From contig JAUXQH010000122.1 in the NCBI GenBank assembly GCA_030685065.1, positions 1 to 64,000 of the forward strand: a stretch of DNA of 64,000 nucleotides. The letters run 5' to 3'. This DNA comes from Pseudomonadota bacterium. Lineage in GTDB: Bacteria > Myxococcota_A > UBA796 > SXON01. The notes under the pieces were generated by a model. It was given only the letters and a program-made list of their open reading frames with translations. It did no database searches and had not been told where the DNA came from. The position numbers and the translations under genes were made by a program. Shown here one piece after another: positions 24,505-33,983 of this stretch (positions are counted from its first letter, which is position 1; every line of letters starts with the position of its first letter).

Positions 24505-27500
24505 ATGCCCCTCCAGCAACACCGCCTCGTGCTCCGCACCCTCGGCCTCCTCCTCGCCAGCGCCGCCGCCGCCGCCCCCGCGTTCGCCGACACGACCACG
24601 GTCAACTTCGACGACCGGACCGCGCCCTGCACGTTCGCCTCGGCGAGCTCGCCGGCCGCGTTCTACACCTCGGTGGGCCTGACGCTCTCGGGCGGGTTCG
24701 AGGTGATCAACTTCTGCGGAAGCTTCAGCGTGACGGCGTATTCGTCGCCGAACTTCCTGGCGTGGAACAGCGGCGCGAGCACCGGGCTGGCGGAGACCTT
24801 CATCTTCACCGAGCCGACGACGTCGGTGACCATGTACGTCGGCAGCAACACTGGGGGGACGGCCACCCTCGTCGCCTACGACTCGGCGAGCGCGGTGCTC
24901 GGCAGCGGCTCGCGCACCGTCACCTCCACCCTGGGGGCGGTGTCCGTGTCCGCGAGCGACATCCACCATGTCACGCTCACGGTGACCGGGACCAACGGGG
25001 TGGTGGACGATGTCACCTGGACCCACAGCCCGGCGCTCGACGGCGACGGCGACGGCTACCCCAGCACCACCGATTGTGACGACACCGATGCCGCCATCCA
25101 CCCCGGCGCCACTGAGACCTGCAACGACGCCGATGACGATTGCGACGGCACGGTAGACGAGGGCGCGGCCGACGCCTCCACCTGGTACGCCGACACCGAC
25201 GGGGACGACTTCGGTGACGCCGCGAGCCCCCTCCTCGCGTGCGAGATGCCGTCCGGCTACGCGGGCGACGACCTCGACTGTGACGATACGGACGGCCTGA
25301 TCAACCCGGACGGGCTGGAGATCTGCAACGGCGCGGATGACGACTGTGACGGCACGGTCGATCTCGGGGCCGACGATCCGTCCACCTGGTACACGGACGC
25401 GGACGGGGACTCCTACGGCGCCCTCGCGACGGCCGTCGACGCGTGCGACGCACCTTCGGGCACCGTCACCGACGGCACCGACTGTGACGACACCCTCGCC
25501 GCGATCAACCCCGGTGCGACCGAGGTGTGTGACAGCGCGAACACCGACGAGGACTGTGACGGCCTCGCGGACAACGCCGACAGCTCCGCATCCGGCTCCA
25601 CCCGGACCGCCTTCTACGCCGACTCCGATGATGACGGGTACGGCTCCACGTCGACCGCGTCGTTCTGCGACCTGCCCGCGGACTACTCGACGCTGAACAC
25701 CGACTGTGACGACGCGGTGGCCGCCATCAACCCCGCCGCCACCGAGATCTCGGGCGACGGAGTGGACCAGGATTGCGACGGCGGCGAGAGCTGCTACGTC
25801 GACGCCGACTTCGACGGCGCCCGCACCGCGTTCGTGATCGCCTCCCCGGACGCCGCCTGCTCCGCCCCTGGCGAAGCGCTCGGCACCGCCGATCTGGATT
25901 GTGACGACACCGACCCCACGGCCTACCCGGATGCCACCGAGCTGACCGGCTCGGGCGTGGACGAAGACTGCGACGGCACCGAGCTCTGTTACACCGACTC
26001 GGACGGAGACGCCTACCGTCCCGACACGACCAGCACGATCGCCTCCTCCGACGGCGACTGTGACGACGCGGGCGAGGCGCTCGCCACGGCGTTGGCCGGG
26101 GACTGCGACGATTCGTCGACGGCCTACAACCCCGCCGCCGTCGAGGACGACTGCACCGATCCGAACGACTACAATTGCGACGGCGCGGTCGGGTACCGCA
26201 ACGCCGACGGAGACGCCTTCGCCGCCTGCGCGGAGTGTGACGACAGCGACGCGAGCGTGTTCCCCGGGGCGGCCGAGGCCGCGGGGGACGGCGTCGACAG
26301 CGACTGTGACGGCGTGGACGTTTGCTACGTCGATGCCGACGATGACGGCTACCGCCCCGACGGGACCAGCACCGTTTCGGGCTCGACCGTCGCGTGTGAC
26401 GCGCCGGGTGAGGCGAGCGACCTCGATCCTTTGGGGGATTGTGACGACGGCGACTTCGCCGTCAACCCGGCGGCGACCGAGACCCTCGGCGACGAGCTGG
26501 ACGCCAACTGTGACGGCGGCGAGTCCTGCTTCGTGGACGCCGACGTGGACGGCTACCGCAGCGAGGACGGCGCGACGGTCAGCTCCGATGACCTCGACTG
26601 TAGCGATGACGGCGAGGCCCTGGCGACCGCGGGCACGGACTGCGACGACACCCAGGCCTCCGTCAACCCGGCCGCGGCCGAGCTCGCGGGCGACCAGGTG
26701 GACAGCGACTGTGATGACACGGAGATCTGCTACGTCGACGCGGACGCGGACGGCTACCGTCCGGACGAATCGTCCACGGTCGCGAGCGCAGATGTGAGCT
26801 GCGCGGAGGCCGGCGAGGCCCTCGCGACCGCCCCGACGGATGACTGTGACGACACCGACGCCACCGTGAGCCCCGACGGTGTCGAGCGCGTCGGCGACGG
26901 GATCGACAGCGACTGTGACGGCGCCGAGGTCTGCTACGCGGACGCCGACGCCGACGGCTACCGCGGCGACGACGACGCGACGGTCGCTTCGAGCGACGCC
27001 GACTGTGACGACGCGAACGAGGCGCTCGCGACGACCCTCACCGGGGATTGCGACACCTTCGACGCCGCGTACAACCCGGCCGCCGTCGAGGACGACTGCA
27101 CCGATCCGAACGACTACAACTGCGACGGTTCGGTCGGGTATGTGGACGCCGATGGGGACGGACACGCCGCGTGCGCGGAGTGCAACGACGGGGACGCCAC
27201 CGTGTTCCCCGGCGCCGTCGAGCTCGCGGGCGACCTGCTCGATCAGGACTGTGACGGCACGGAAACCTGCTACGTCGACGCCGACGATGACGGCTACCGC
27301 CCCGATGAAACGAGCACGGTGTCGAGCGCGAACGTGGCGTGTGACGCGAGCGGTGAGGCGGTCGCGACCGATCCGTCGGACGACTGTGACGACGCCGACG
27401 CCGCGGTGAGCCCCGCGGCCGCCGAGATCGTGGGCGACGGGATCGACCAGGACTGTGACGGCACCGAGTCCTGCTTCGTCGATGCGGACGCGGACGGCTA

Positions 27501-28179
27501 CACCGCCGAGGGCGGCGCGATCGTCGAGAGCGCGGACATCGCCTGCGACGGCACGGGCGAGGCTCCCGCGGACGCCCTCTCCGGCGACTGTGACGACGCG
27601 AGCGCGGCCTACAACCCGGGCGCCGCCGAGGACGACTGCGCCGACCCGGCCGACTACAACTGTGACGGTTCGTCGGGCTACGCGGACGCGGACCTGGACG
27701 GCTTCGCGGCGTGCGAGGAGTGTGATGACGCGGTGAGCGGCATCAACCCCGCCGCCGACGAGGTGTGCAACGATCTCGACGACGACTGTGACGGCACCGT
27801 GGACGTGGGCGCGATCGACGCGGGCACCTGGTACGCGGACGCCGATGGCGACGGGTTCACCGACCCCGGAGCCACGGTCACGGCCTGCGACGAGCCCGAG
27901 GGCTACCTCGCGGCGACCGAGGACGACTGTGACGACGGGGACGCGACCAGCTTCCCCGGCGGCGACGAGCTCCCGGACGACGGGATCGACCAGGACTGCG
28001 ACGGCGAGGACGCCGTCTCCGAGGACACGGACGCGCCGGACGACGACACCGGCGTCGGCAAGGACGACAGCAAGGACGGCGGGGAGTGCGGCTGTTCGTC
28101 GCCCGACGCGGGTGGCGCCGCGCTCTCGCTGGTGCTCGCGGGCCTGGCGTTGACCGCACGCCGTCGGCGCTCGGTGTAG
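24505..28179 (+). CDS. MopE-type metal-binding repeat surface protein
   Basis: A 1224-residue secreted protein. A signal peptide (LGLLLASAAAAAPAFA) leads to a beta-sandwich-like domain of about 160 residues, then about 16 tandem repeats (residues about 188-1175). Each repeat is built around DCDD, a Pro near position 10, and (D)DCDG, often followed by CYVDADGDGYRP-like segments. This is the putative metal-binding motif named from the copper-binding MopE of methanotrophs, common in myxobacterial surface proteins. The C-terminus (GECGCSSPDAGG, a Leu/Ala helix, TARRRRSV) is a MYXO-CTERM-like sorting tail. Asp and Cys dominate, suggesting calcium or copper loading outside the cell. Its promoter region is shared with potA. 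Repeat number probably varies between strains. Confidence 0.92.
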   Translation: MPLQQHRLVLRTLGLLLASAAAAAPAFADTTTVNFDDRTAPCTFASASSPAAFYTSVGLTLSGGFEVINFCGSFSVTAYSSPNFLAWNSGASTGLAETFIFTEPTTSVTMYVGSNTGGTATLVAYDSASAVLGSGSRTVTSTLGAVSVSASDIHHVTLTVTGTNGVVDDVTWTHSPALDGDGDGYPSTTDCDDTDAAIHPGATETCNDADDDCDGTVDEGAADASTWYADTDGDDFGDAASPLLACEMPSGYAGDDLDCDDTDGLINPDGLEICNGADDDCDGTVDLGADDPSTWYTDADGDSYGALATAVDACDAPSGTVTDGTDCDDTLAAINPGATEVCDSANTDEDCDGLADNADSSASGSTRTAFYADSDDDGYGSTSTASFCDLPADYSTLNTDCDDAVAAINPAATEISGDGVDQDCDGGESCYVDADFDGARTAFVIASPDAACSAPGEALGTADLDCDDTDPTAYPDATELTGSGVDEDCDGTELCYTDSDGDAYRPDTTSTIASSDGDCDDAGEALATALAGDCDDSSTAYNPAAVEDDCTDPNDYNCDGAVGYRNADGDAFAACAECDDSDASVFPGAAEAAGDGVDSDCDGVDVCYVDADDDGYRPDGTSTVSGSTVACDAPGEASDLDPLGDCDDGDFAVNPAATETLGDELDANCDGGESCFVDADVDGYRSEDGATVSSDDLDCSDDGEALATAGTDCDDTQASVNPAAAELAGDQVDSDCDDTEICYVDADADGYRPDESSTVASADVSCAEAGEALATAPTDDCDDTDATVSPDGVERVGDGIDSDCDGAEVCYADADADGYRGDDDATVASSDADCDDANEALATTLTGDCDTFDAAYNPAAVEDDCTDPNDYNCDGSVGYVDADGDGHAACAECNDGDATVFPGAVELAGDLLDQDCDGTETCYVDADDDGYRPDETSTVSSANVACDASGEAVATDPSDDCDDADAAVSPAAAEIVGDGIDQDCDGTESCFVDADADGYTAEGGAIVESADIACDGTGEAPADALSGDCDDASAAYNPGAAEDDCADPADYNCDGSSGYADADLDGFAACEECDDAVSGINPAADEVCNDLDDDCDGTVDVGAIDAGTWYADADGDGFTDPGATVTACDEPEGYLAATEDDCDDGDATSFPGGDELPDDGIDQDCDGEDAVSEDTDAPDDDTGVGKDDSKDGGECGCSSPDAGGAALSLVLAGLALTARRRRSV

Positions 28180-28200
28180 TCCGGTCGCGCACGAGCGAAC

Positions 28201-28228
28201 GCGCGGCGGATCGGGTCGGCCGCCGCGC
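28201..28228 (+). terminator. GC-rich hairpin after the MopE gene
   Basis: GCGCGGCGG (28201-28209) and CCGCCGCGC (28220-28228) form a perfect 9-base stem with a 10-base loop, 22 bases after the MopE stop and 20 before the next gene. There is no T-run, so it may be a weak terminator or an RNA-stabilising hairpin. Confidence 0.4.
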
Positions 28229-28247
28229 GGCGGGGTAGCTTGGCCGG

Positions 28248-28867
<620 letters not shown>

Positions 28868-28871
<4 letters not shown>

Positions 28872-29395
28872 GCCTGCTCTCCGGCCAGACCGGCATCCGC
28901 ATGCGCGAGGCGCTCGCCGGGGGTGACGCCCCCACTGCGGCCTCCCTGGCGCTGGCCCTCGACGAGCCGCATCGCATCGAGCTCCTCCTGGGCGCCGCCC
29001 TGCGCGACGCGCGCGGGGGATGGGCGGCGGCGCGGCTGTGGCTCGAAGCGGAAGCGGGGGGCGAGGGGCCCGACCGCTGGTTGCCGGTCTGCCGCCTCCT
29101 GGCCGCGCCGGGCGCGGACCATGCCCTCGACCAGCTCGCCGCGGCCTACGTCGCGGAGGGGCGCATCCCCGAGGTCTGGCCCGCACGGGGGCGCCCGCTC
29201 GACCGCAACGTCCGCGTGCCCCTCGCCGACGTCGCCGTGGCGGAGGCGCTCATGGCCGGCGTCTCCGGGCCGGCGCTGCTCGATGCCTTCGCGGACCTGC
29301 CGCTCTACCCGGCGGTCGCGTACTACTACCGGCGGGGCACGATCCATGCGCTCGGGGCGCGGCCGCTCGTGATCCTCGCGGCGTCGGCCGGCTGA
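28868..29395 (+). CDS. Hypothetical Ala/Leu-rich protein coupled to the peroxiredoxin gene
   Basis: A 175-residue protein without recognisable family. It is rich in Ala and Leu and looks mostly helical (REALAGGDAPTAASLALALD, ELLLGAALRDARGGWAAARL), perhaps a short alpha-solenoid, with no signal peptide or membrane segment. The GTG start at 28868 overlaps the TGA stop of the peroxiredoxin gene (GTGA), so its translation should depend on ribosomes that have read through the internal TGA at 28542. Codon usage is like the neighbouring chromosome. No function proposed. Confidence 0.6.
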
Positions 29396-29466
29396 AGGCG
29401 GAGCGGGCGGGGTAGACGACATCGCCATGGAGACGGTAGAAGGCTGAGCACACCAAGGAGAGCACC

Positions 29467-29571
29467 ATGCCCAAGGGTCAAGACAAGGCGAAGACCAACA
29501 ACAAGGACAAGCTCAGCATCCAGGAGAAGCAGAAGAAGAAGGCGGAGAAGAACGCAGCCAAGGGCAAGTAG
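29467..29571 (+). CDS. Lysine-rich 34-residue microprotein
   Basis: A short frame, ATG at 29467 to TAG at 29571, with a clear ribosome site (AAGGAGA, about 8 bases upstream). The product has 12 Lys in 34 residues, with Asn, Gln and Glu making up much of the rest (MPKGQDKAKTNNKDKL, then IQEKQKKKAEKNAAKGK). It is strongly basic and probably disordered or helical. Small Lys-rich proteins of this sort can bind nucleic acid or ribosomes, but I recognise no family. It stands alone after the hypothetical gene, with 71 bases between, and converges on the arylsulfotransferase-like gene. Confidence 0.6.
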   Translation: MPKGQDKAKTNNKDKLSIQEKQKKKAEKNAAKGK

Positions 29572-29601
29572 GCCCGGGCGGGCGCGGGCCGGCCGAGTTG
29601 C

Positions 29602-31032
29602 TCACCAGCCCGCGTTCAGCGCGTAGAGATCCTCCACCGGCGTGAAATGACCCGCGAGGTGGTTGCTCCAGTCGATCTCCCACACCGGCGTTGCATCCGG
29701 CGTGACCTCCTGGATCACGCCGTCCGTGCCGAAGCTGACGAGGGTGTTGCCGTTCGGGAGCCGCGTGGCCTCGCCGGCATAGTCGCCGTAGTACCCGGCG
29801 TCCGCCGCGTAGGTCCACACCTGGCGGGCGGTGCCGGCGGCCACGTCCAGGTCGAGCTCGCGGATCTGCTGCAGGCCGCGCTCCTCGGGCACGTGGGTCG
29901 TGAGGAGCAGCGTGCCGTCGGGCGTCCAGTTGGGATAGTGCTGGAGCTCGAGGCGGATGGTCTCGGGCTCGAACGCCAGGCCGTCGGGGTACTCGCCGAG
30001 CTCCCACAACAGATCGCCGCTCCCCAGGTCGATGCCGATGACCGTCGAGGTCTGGAACATCGACCAGACGACGACGTTGGTTTCGGGATCCCAGCGCACG
30101 GTGTTGGGCGCGCACGCCCAATAGGCGTCGCTGAAGGGGTCCATCCACGGGGCGCAGCTCCAGATGCGCGCCCGGGTGCCGTCGGGGTACTGGCGCTCGA
30201 GGTGGTAGTCGTAGTCGCTCTCGGCGTAGTCGAAGAGGAAGCTGCCGTCTTCGAGCTCGTCCCAGGTGAAGCCGAAGCCCTCGATCTCGGTCTCGACCTC
30301 TTGTTCGAGCGAGAGCGTGGCGCGCGTGATCGAGCCGGGCACGCTGTCGGCGACGTAGTAGGTCGTCGCGTCCCAGGCGATGTGGGAGCCGTCCCGGGCG
30401 ACGCGCGGGAACAGTGTCAGTCGGCGATCAGACACCGGGCGATACCAGACGATCCGCCCGAGCCGGTCGAGGATCACCACCCAACACGGCCCGAAGAAGT
30501 TGTTCGACCCCATGTCCACGCTGGTGAGGAAATAGGGCGCGGCGTCGGACGCGGCCGGCTCCCACGTCGTGAGCGACGGCTCGAAGAGGCCGCGCGGGAG
30601 CGGGTCGGTCGCGCCCTCGGCCGTCAACTGGGTACCCCCGGCGCTCAACGTGACGGTCACGGGGGTGTCCGCAGGCAGACCGAGCACCACCTCGGTCACC
30701 GCGCCGGCCTCGTGCGCGCGCACGGGAGAGGAGAAGGTCTCCCCGTCCAGCTCCCAGGAGAGCGAGGTGTCACCGGCGACGAGCTGTGACCATGTCGCGA
30801 CGAGGACCGTGCTCAGCTCGGGGTGCACCGCGAGCGTGAGGTCGGCCGCGGCCGCCGGTTCCGTGTCGGTATCGGCGTCGGTGTCCGAATCGGTGTCGGT
30901 GTCCGAATCGGCGTCGGTGTCCGAATCGGTGTCGGTGTCCGAATCGGTGTCGGCGTCCGCGGGAGCGGTGTCATCCCCGAGCTTGATCGCCGTGGGCTCG
31001 CAGCCTGCCAGCGCGAGCAGCGCGAGGATCAC
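29602..31032 (-). CDS. Arylsulfotransferase-fold lipoprotein with Thr-Asp/Ser-Asp linker
   Basis: A 476-residue lipoprotein. VILALLALAGC is the signal with its lipobox; a linker of alternating Thr-Asp, Ser-Asp and Ala-Asp follows (residues about 24-58). Then come an Ig-like segment and a beta-propeller of the bacterial arylsulfotransferase type (VVILDRLGRIVWYRP, ITRATLSLEQEVE, HYPNWTPDGTLLLTTH, LPNGNTLVSFGTDGVIQEVT). Family members transfer sulfate between phenols or serve as surface propellers; I cannot confirm the catalytic His set. GTG at 31032 overlaps the stop of the upstream paralogue (GTGA). Last gene of a four-gene lipoprotein operon. Confidence 0.8.
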   Translation of the reverse strand: MILALLALAGCEPTAIKLGDDTAPADADTDSDTDTDSDTDADSDTDTDSDTDADTDTEPAAAADLTLAVHPELSTVLVATWSQLVAGDTSLSWELDGETFSSPVRAHEAGAVTEVVLGLPADTPVTVTLSAGGTQLTAEGATDPLPRGLFEPSLTTWEPAASDAAPYFLTSVDMGSNNFFGPCWVVILDRLGRIVWYRPVSDRRLTLFPRVARDGSHIAWDATTYYVADSVPGSITRATLSLEQEVETEIEGFGFTWDELEDGSFLFDYAESDYDYHLERQYPDGTRARIWSCAPWMDPFSDAYWACAPNTVRWDPETNVVVWSMFQTSTVIGIDLGSGDLLWELGEYPDGLAFEPETIRLELQHYPNWTPDGTLLLTTHVPEERGLQQIRELDLDVAAGTARQVWTYAADAGYYGDYAGEATRLPNGNTLVSFGTDGVIQEVTPDATPVWEIDWSNHLAGHFTPVEDLYALNAGW

Positions 31033-32306
31033 GGGACCAGCGCGGGCACGAGGGTCACGAACCCGAAGGCGTAGCCGACGCCGGTGTTGACGCTCCACTC
31101 GACCTCGCCCGCCTGGCTCACGCGGTCGAGCTGGCCCGCCACGGAGAAGGCCACGAACGTGTCCCCGTCGTCCAGCCGGGCCGCATCTCCGAGCACGAAG
31201 CTGTAGACCTTGGGGTCGGGCGTGTAGTCCCACACCTGGGTGGCGGTCTTCGCGTCGCGATCGAGCTCGTATTCGATGGCGCGGCTGGCGTTGGCGCCGG
31301 CGCCGTCGTTGTCGAACACGAGCAGGCGATCGCCCACCATCTCGAACTGGTGCTGGTGGCGGAACCGGCTGCCGTCGAACGTGTAGTCGGAGGGCTCGCC
31401 GCCGATGACGTCGCCACAAGCGCCGCTGCGGTCGACCTCGAGGATGCTCGAGAAGTTGCGGAGGCCGAGGTGGTAGCTGTCGGTGTCGGGCGCGTAATCG
31501 AGCGCGTTCGCGAAGGTCCAGCCGAGCTCGACGTCATCGCCGGTGTACACGGCGGGATCGAAGCAGTCCCAAGAGGTCCAGATGTCGGTCTGGGTGCCCC
31601 CGGGGGCGATCTCGACGATGCGATCGCCGCGCACGTCCGCGCCGTCCGCTCCGGGCCCGTACTTCACGCCGATCGCGGCGAGCGTACCGTCCGCGAGCTC
31701 GACGAAATCGTGGGAGAGCAGCGGCACGGCGATCTCGGTGGAGGTCGCGCCGTCCCACGACACCTTCACCAGCGCGCTGTCCTCGGCGGGATCGCCGGAC
31801 ACGCTCGCGGCGTTGTAGACGATGCCGGTGCCGTCGCTCGCGAGGCGCACCCGGTACACGTCCAAGCCACGGGAATCCAGGTGGTACCAGACGATGTTCC
31901 CCTCGGGCGAGAGGATGATCGCCGCGGTGGCGGCGCCGATGAGCGGCGTCAACATGAACTGGTCGTGCCCGCCGCCGGCCACGGTGAGCGAGGGGAGCTC
32001 CGTCGGGAGCGAGCCGGTGGTGTAGGTCCCGGTGCCGACGACCGTGCCGGCGTCGTCGTGAACGCTCCAGGTGACCTCGGTCGCCGCGGGAACGCCGAGC
32101 AGGAGGGTCTCGTGGTCGGTCTGGGACGCGTCGAACGGGACGTCGAAGGTGCGCTCGGCCGTGCCGTACCGCACGATCCCCGCGAACGGCTCGGGGGACG
32201 ACCACACGAGCGTCGCGACCGTGGCGATGTCGGCGCTCGGGACGACCTCGGCCGTGATCGTGCCGGCCGTACACCCGTGCAGGACGGAGAGGGCGAGCGC
32301 GATCAT
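31029..32306 (-). CDS. Arylsulfotransferase-fold lipoprotein
   Basis: A 425-residue paralogue of the downstream protein, lacking the Thr-Asp linker. MIALALSVLHGC is the lipoprotein signal. The propeller is marked by IILSPEGNIVWYHLDSRGL, VYRVRLASDGTGIVYNAAS, DGTLAAIGVKYG, FANALDYAPDTDSYHLGLRN, RFRHQHQFEMVGDRLLVFDN and DGDTFVAFSVAGQLDRVS. The RHQHQ segment is a candidate for the active-site histidines of aryl-sulfate sulfotransferases. The ATG overlaps the stop of the upstream lipoprotein and its own stop overlaps the next GTG, so translation is coupled in both directions. Confidence 0.78.
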   Translation of the reverse strand: MIALALSVLHGCTAGTITAEVVPSADIATVATLVWSSPEPFAGIVRYGTAERTFDVPFDASQTDHETLLLGVPAATEVTWSVHDDAGTVVGTGTYTTGSLPTELPSLTVAGGGHDQFMLTPLIGAATAAIILSPEGNIVWYHLDSRGLDVYRVRLASDGTGIVYNAASVSGDPAEDSALVKVSWDGATSTEIAVPLLSHDFVELADGTLAAIGVKYGPGADGADVRGDRIVEIAPGGTQTDIWTSWDCFDPAVYTGDDVELGWTFANALDYAPDTDSYHLGLRNFSSILEVDRSGACGDVIGGEPSDYTFDGSRFRHQHQFEMVGDRLLVFDNDGAGANASRAIEYELDRDAKTATQVWDYTPDPKVYSFVLGDAARLDDGDTFVAFSVAGQLDRVSQAGEVEWSVNTGVGYAFGFVTLVPALVP

Positions 32307-33244
32307 GTGGGCTCCACGACGGTCAGGAAGACGGGCGCCGGGTTGTAGCAGCGGCTGCATCGCAACGCGAGGAGCCACGTACCGTCCCCGGTGAAGCCGG
32401 TGAAGGCCCCGTTCGTACCGGTGGCGCCCGTGAGATCGGCGGTGGTCTCGCCCGTGAGGGTGAGGTTGTACAGCTCGGTGGCGTTCAGCTCGAGGTCGAG
32501 AAGCTGGGCCTCGAGCGTGGCCGGAGTCTCCCCCTCGTAGAAGGCGACCATCAGGCCGTCGATGTCCTCCACCGCGATGGGGTTGCCCTGCCCGTCGACC
32601 GTGAGGGGCGACCAATCGACGGTGAAGGGGCCGTCCGCCGGGAGCGGCACGGAGGTGAGGGTCTCGAGGTCGGCGTCGACGTCGAGCAGGCCGCAGCCGT
32701 CCCCCACGCTCACCTCGGTGGTGAGGTTGCCCTCTTCGGGGGCGAGGAACGTGATCATCCGCGCGCCGACGCCCGGGGTCACGCCCTGGGTGAGCAGCAA
32801 CATGTAGGTGCCGCCGGTGGCGGTGTACTCCTCGGCCACGTCGATCGTGGTGCCGAAGAAGCTGAAGTCCGCGAGGTTCACGCAGGAATTCGTGCCGTCC
32901 GTGCGGGACTCGACGTAGCCCGAGATGGCGGACTGCTGGAGGGCGTTGGTGGAGAGCGCCACCTCGACCTCTTCCTGCGAGTAGTTCGGGAACCGCACCA
33001 GGCCGATGTTCTGGATGTCCGCGAGCGGATCGATGTCGTGACACTGCAGGTCGTGGAGGACCTCGTCCCAGCACACGGTCACGTCGGTCGCGGAGGCCGT
33101 GGGGATCGAGGGCACGTCGAGCGCGCCGGTGAAGGCGTAGTTGTTCTCGTCGGCGAGGAGGCCGGGAACGCGGTCGTCCTTCGGGTCACACCCCGAAACG
33201 GCGAGCAGCGCGGCCACGGCGGCGAGGCGCCTCTTGATGAGCAT
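32303..33244 (-). CDS. Hypothetical lipoprotein
   Basis: A 313-residue lipoprotein; MLIKRRLAAVAALLAVSGCDP has a good signal and lipobox. The mature part is acidic and beta-rich, with several Cys (VTVCWDEVLHDLQCHD, SCVNLADFSFFG, ALRCSRCYNPAPVF) that could form disulfides or bind metal. The hydrophobic segment TYMLLLTQGVTPGVG is too short for a membrane span. I recognise no family. It sits in the middle of the lipoprotein operon (15 bases after the 33260 gene, overlapping the next) and may form a surface complex with the two propeller proteins. Confidence 0.7.
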   Translation of the reverse strand: MLIKRRLAAVAALLAVSGCDPKDDRVPGLLADENNYAFTGALDVPSIPTASATDVTVCWDEVLHDLQCHDIDPLADIQNIGLVRFPNYSQEEVEVALSTNALQQSAISGYVESRTDGTNSCVNLADFSFFGTTIDVAEEYTATGGTYMLLLTQGVTPGVGARMITFLAPEEGNLTTEVSVGDGCGLLDVDADLETLTSVPLPADGPFTVDWSPLTVDGQGNPIAVEDIDGLMVAFYEGETPATLEAQLLDLELNATELYNLTLTGETTADLTGATGTNGAFTGFTGDGTWLLALRCSRCYNPAPVFLTVVEPT

Positions 33245-33259
33245 CTGCGGGGCTCCCGA

Positions 33260-33826
33260 TCAGTAGGGGTAGAAGCCGACTTCGAGGTCGTAGGTGAGCA
33301 GCGCCGTGGTGTCCTCGAGCGTGGCGTACCCGGCCACCTGCCACGACACGCCGTCATCCACCATCAGGACCGCGGCGTGGCCGAAGTAGTCGGGGTCGTA
33401 GCCGTAGGCGCGCGTGGTGCCGACGGCGGCCTGCGGATCGGCCCAGCCGACCGCCGCGCACTCGGTGTCGACCTCGGTCGTCACGTCGGTGATCTCGAGG
33501 GTGTAGGCCCAATCGCAGGTCTCGCAGTCCGTGCGCTCCCCGGTCGAGGCGAGGGTCATCGTGAGGCGGCACACGTCGTCCCCATAGCCCTCGTCCGCCA
33601 CGAACACGACGGACTCGGTGCCGGCGTACCCGCCCTCTACCGTGGCGCTCCCGACGAGGCGGAGCAGCCCGGTGAGCTCCTCGTCCGTGTCGGTGTCCGA
33701 ATCGGTGTCCGCGTCCGTGTCCGAATCGGTGTCCGAATCGGTGTCCGCGGCGGCCGTATCGTCAGCGCTGTCCGTGCCGGAGCAGGCCAGGGGGAGGGCG
33801 AGGAAGGCGAGGAGGAGGAGCTTCAC
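33260..33826 (-). CDS. Small lipoprotein with Thr-Asp/Ser-Asp linker
   Basis: A 188-residue lipoprotein. GTG at 33826 opens VKLLLLAFLALPLAC (lipobox), followed by a Thr-Asp/Ser-Asp linker (about residues 22-50) and a small beta domain. In this domain CRLTMTLASTGERTDCETCDWAYTLEI suggests a disulfide-rich or metal-binding fold (four Cys in the mature domain including TECAAVGW). No family recognised. The start is set by the signal peptide; an open frame upstream has no signal character. First gene of the four-gene lipoprotein operon, divergent from the peptidase gene at 33984. Confidence 0.72.
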   Translation of the reverse strand: MKLLLLAFLALPLACSGTDSADDTAAADTDSDTDSDTDADTDSDTDTDEELTGLLRLVGSATVEGGYAGTESVVFVADEGYGDDVCRLTMTLASTGERTDCETCDWAYTLEITDVTTEVDTECAAVGWADPQAAVGTTRAYGYDPDYFGHAAVLMVDDGVSWQVAGYATLEDTTALLTYDLEVGFYPY

Positions 33827-33983
33827 GGGCGCCAATGTAGCCCAGTGTCGGGCGCTCTCGCCGGTCTTTGCAGGAGCCTCACGGGTGGCCGGGGCGGAAC
33901 GCAGGGGTGGGAGGCCCTGGTCCGCCGCCACGGAGGAGCGCAGCGTCGGTGCGTCCGAGCCGGTCGCGCCATAGACGTTCCCC

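Noticed and set aside
23251..27165. A minus-strand open frame of about 1300 codons extending potA upstream through the whole MopE gene
   Set aside because: It is the antisense of the Asp/Cys repeat codons; the Val/Arg/Gly repeats have no family character, while the plus strand has signal peptide, motif repeats and sorting tail. Only the potA part (to about 24402) is real.
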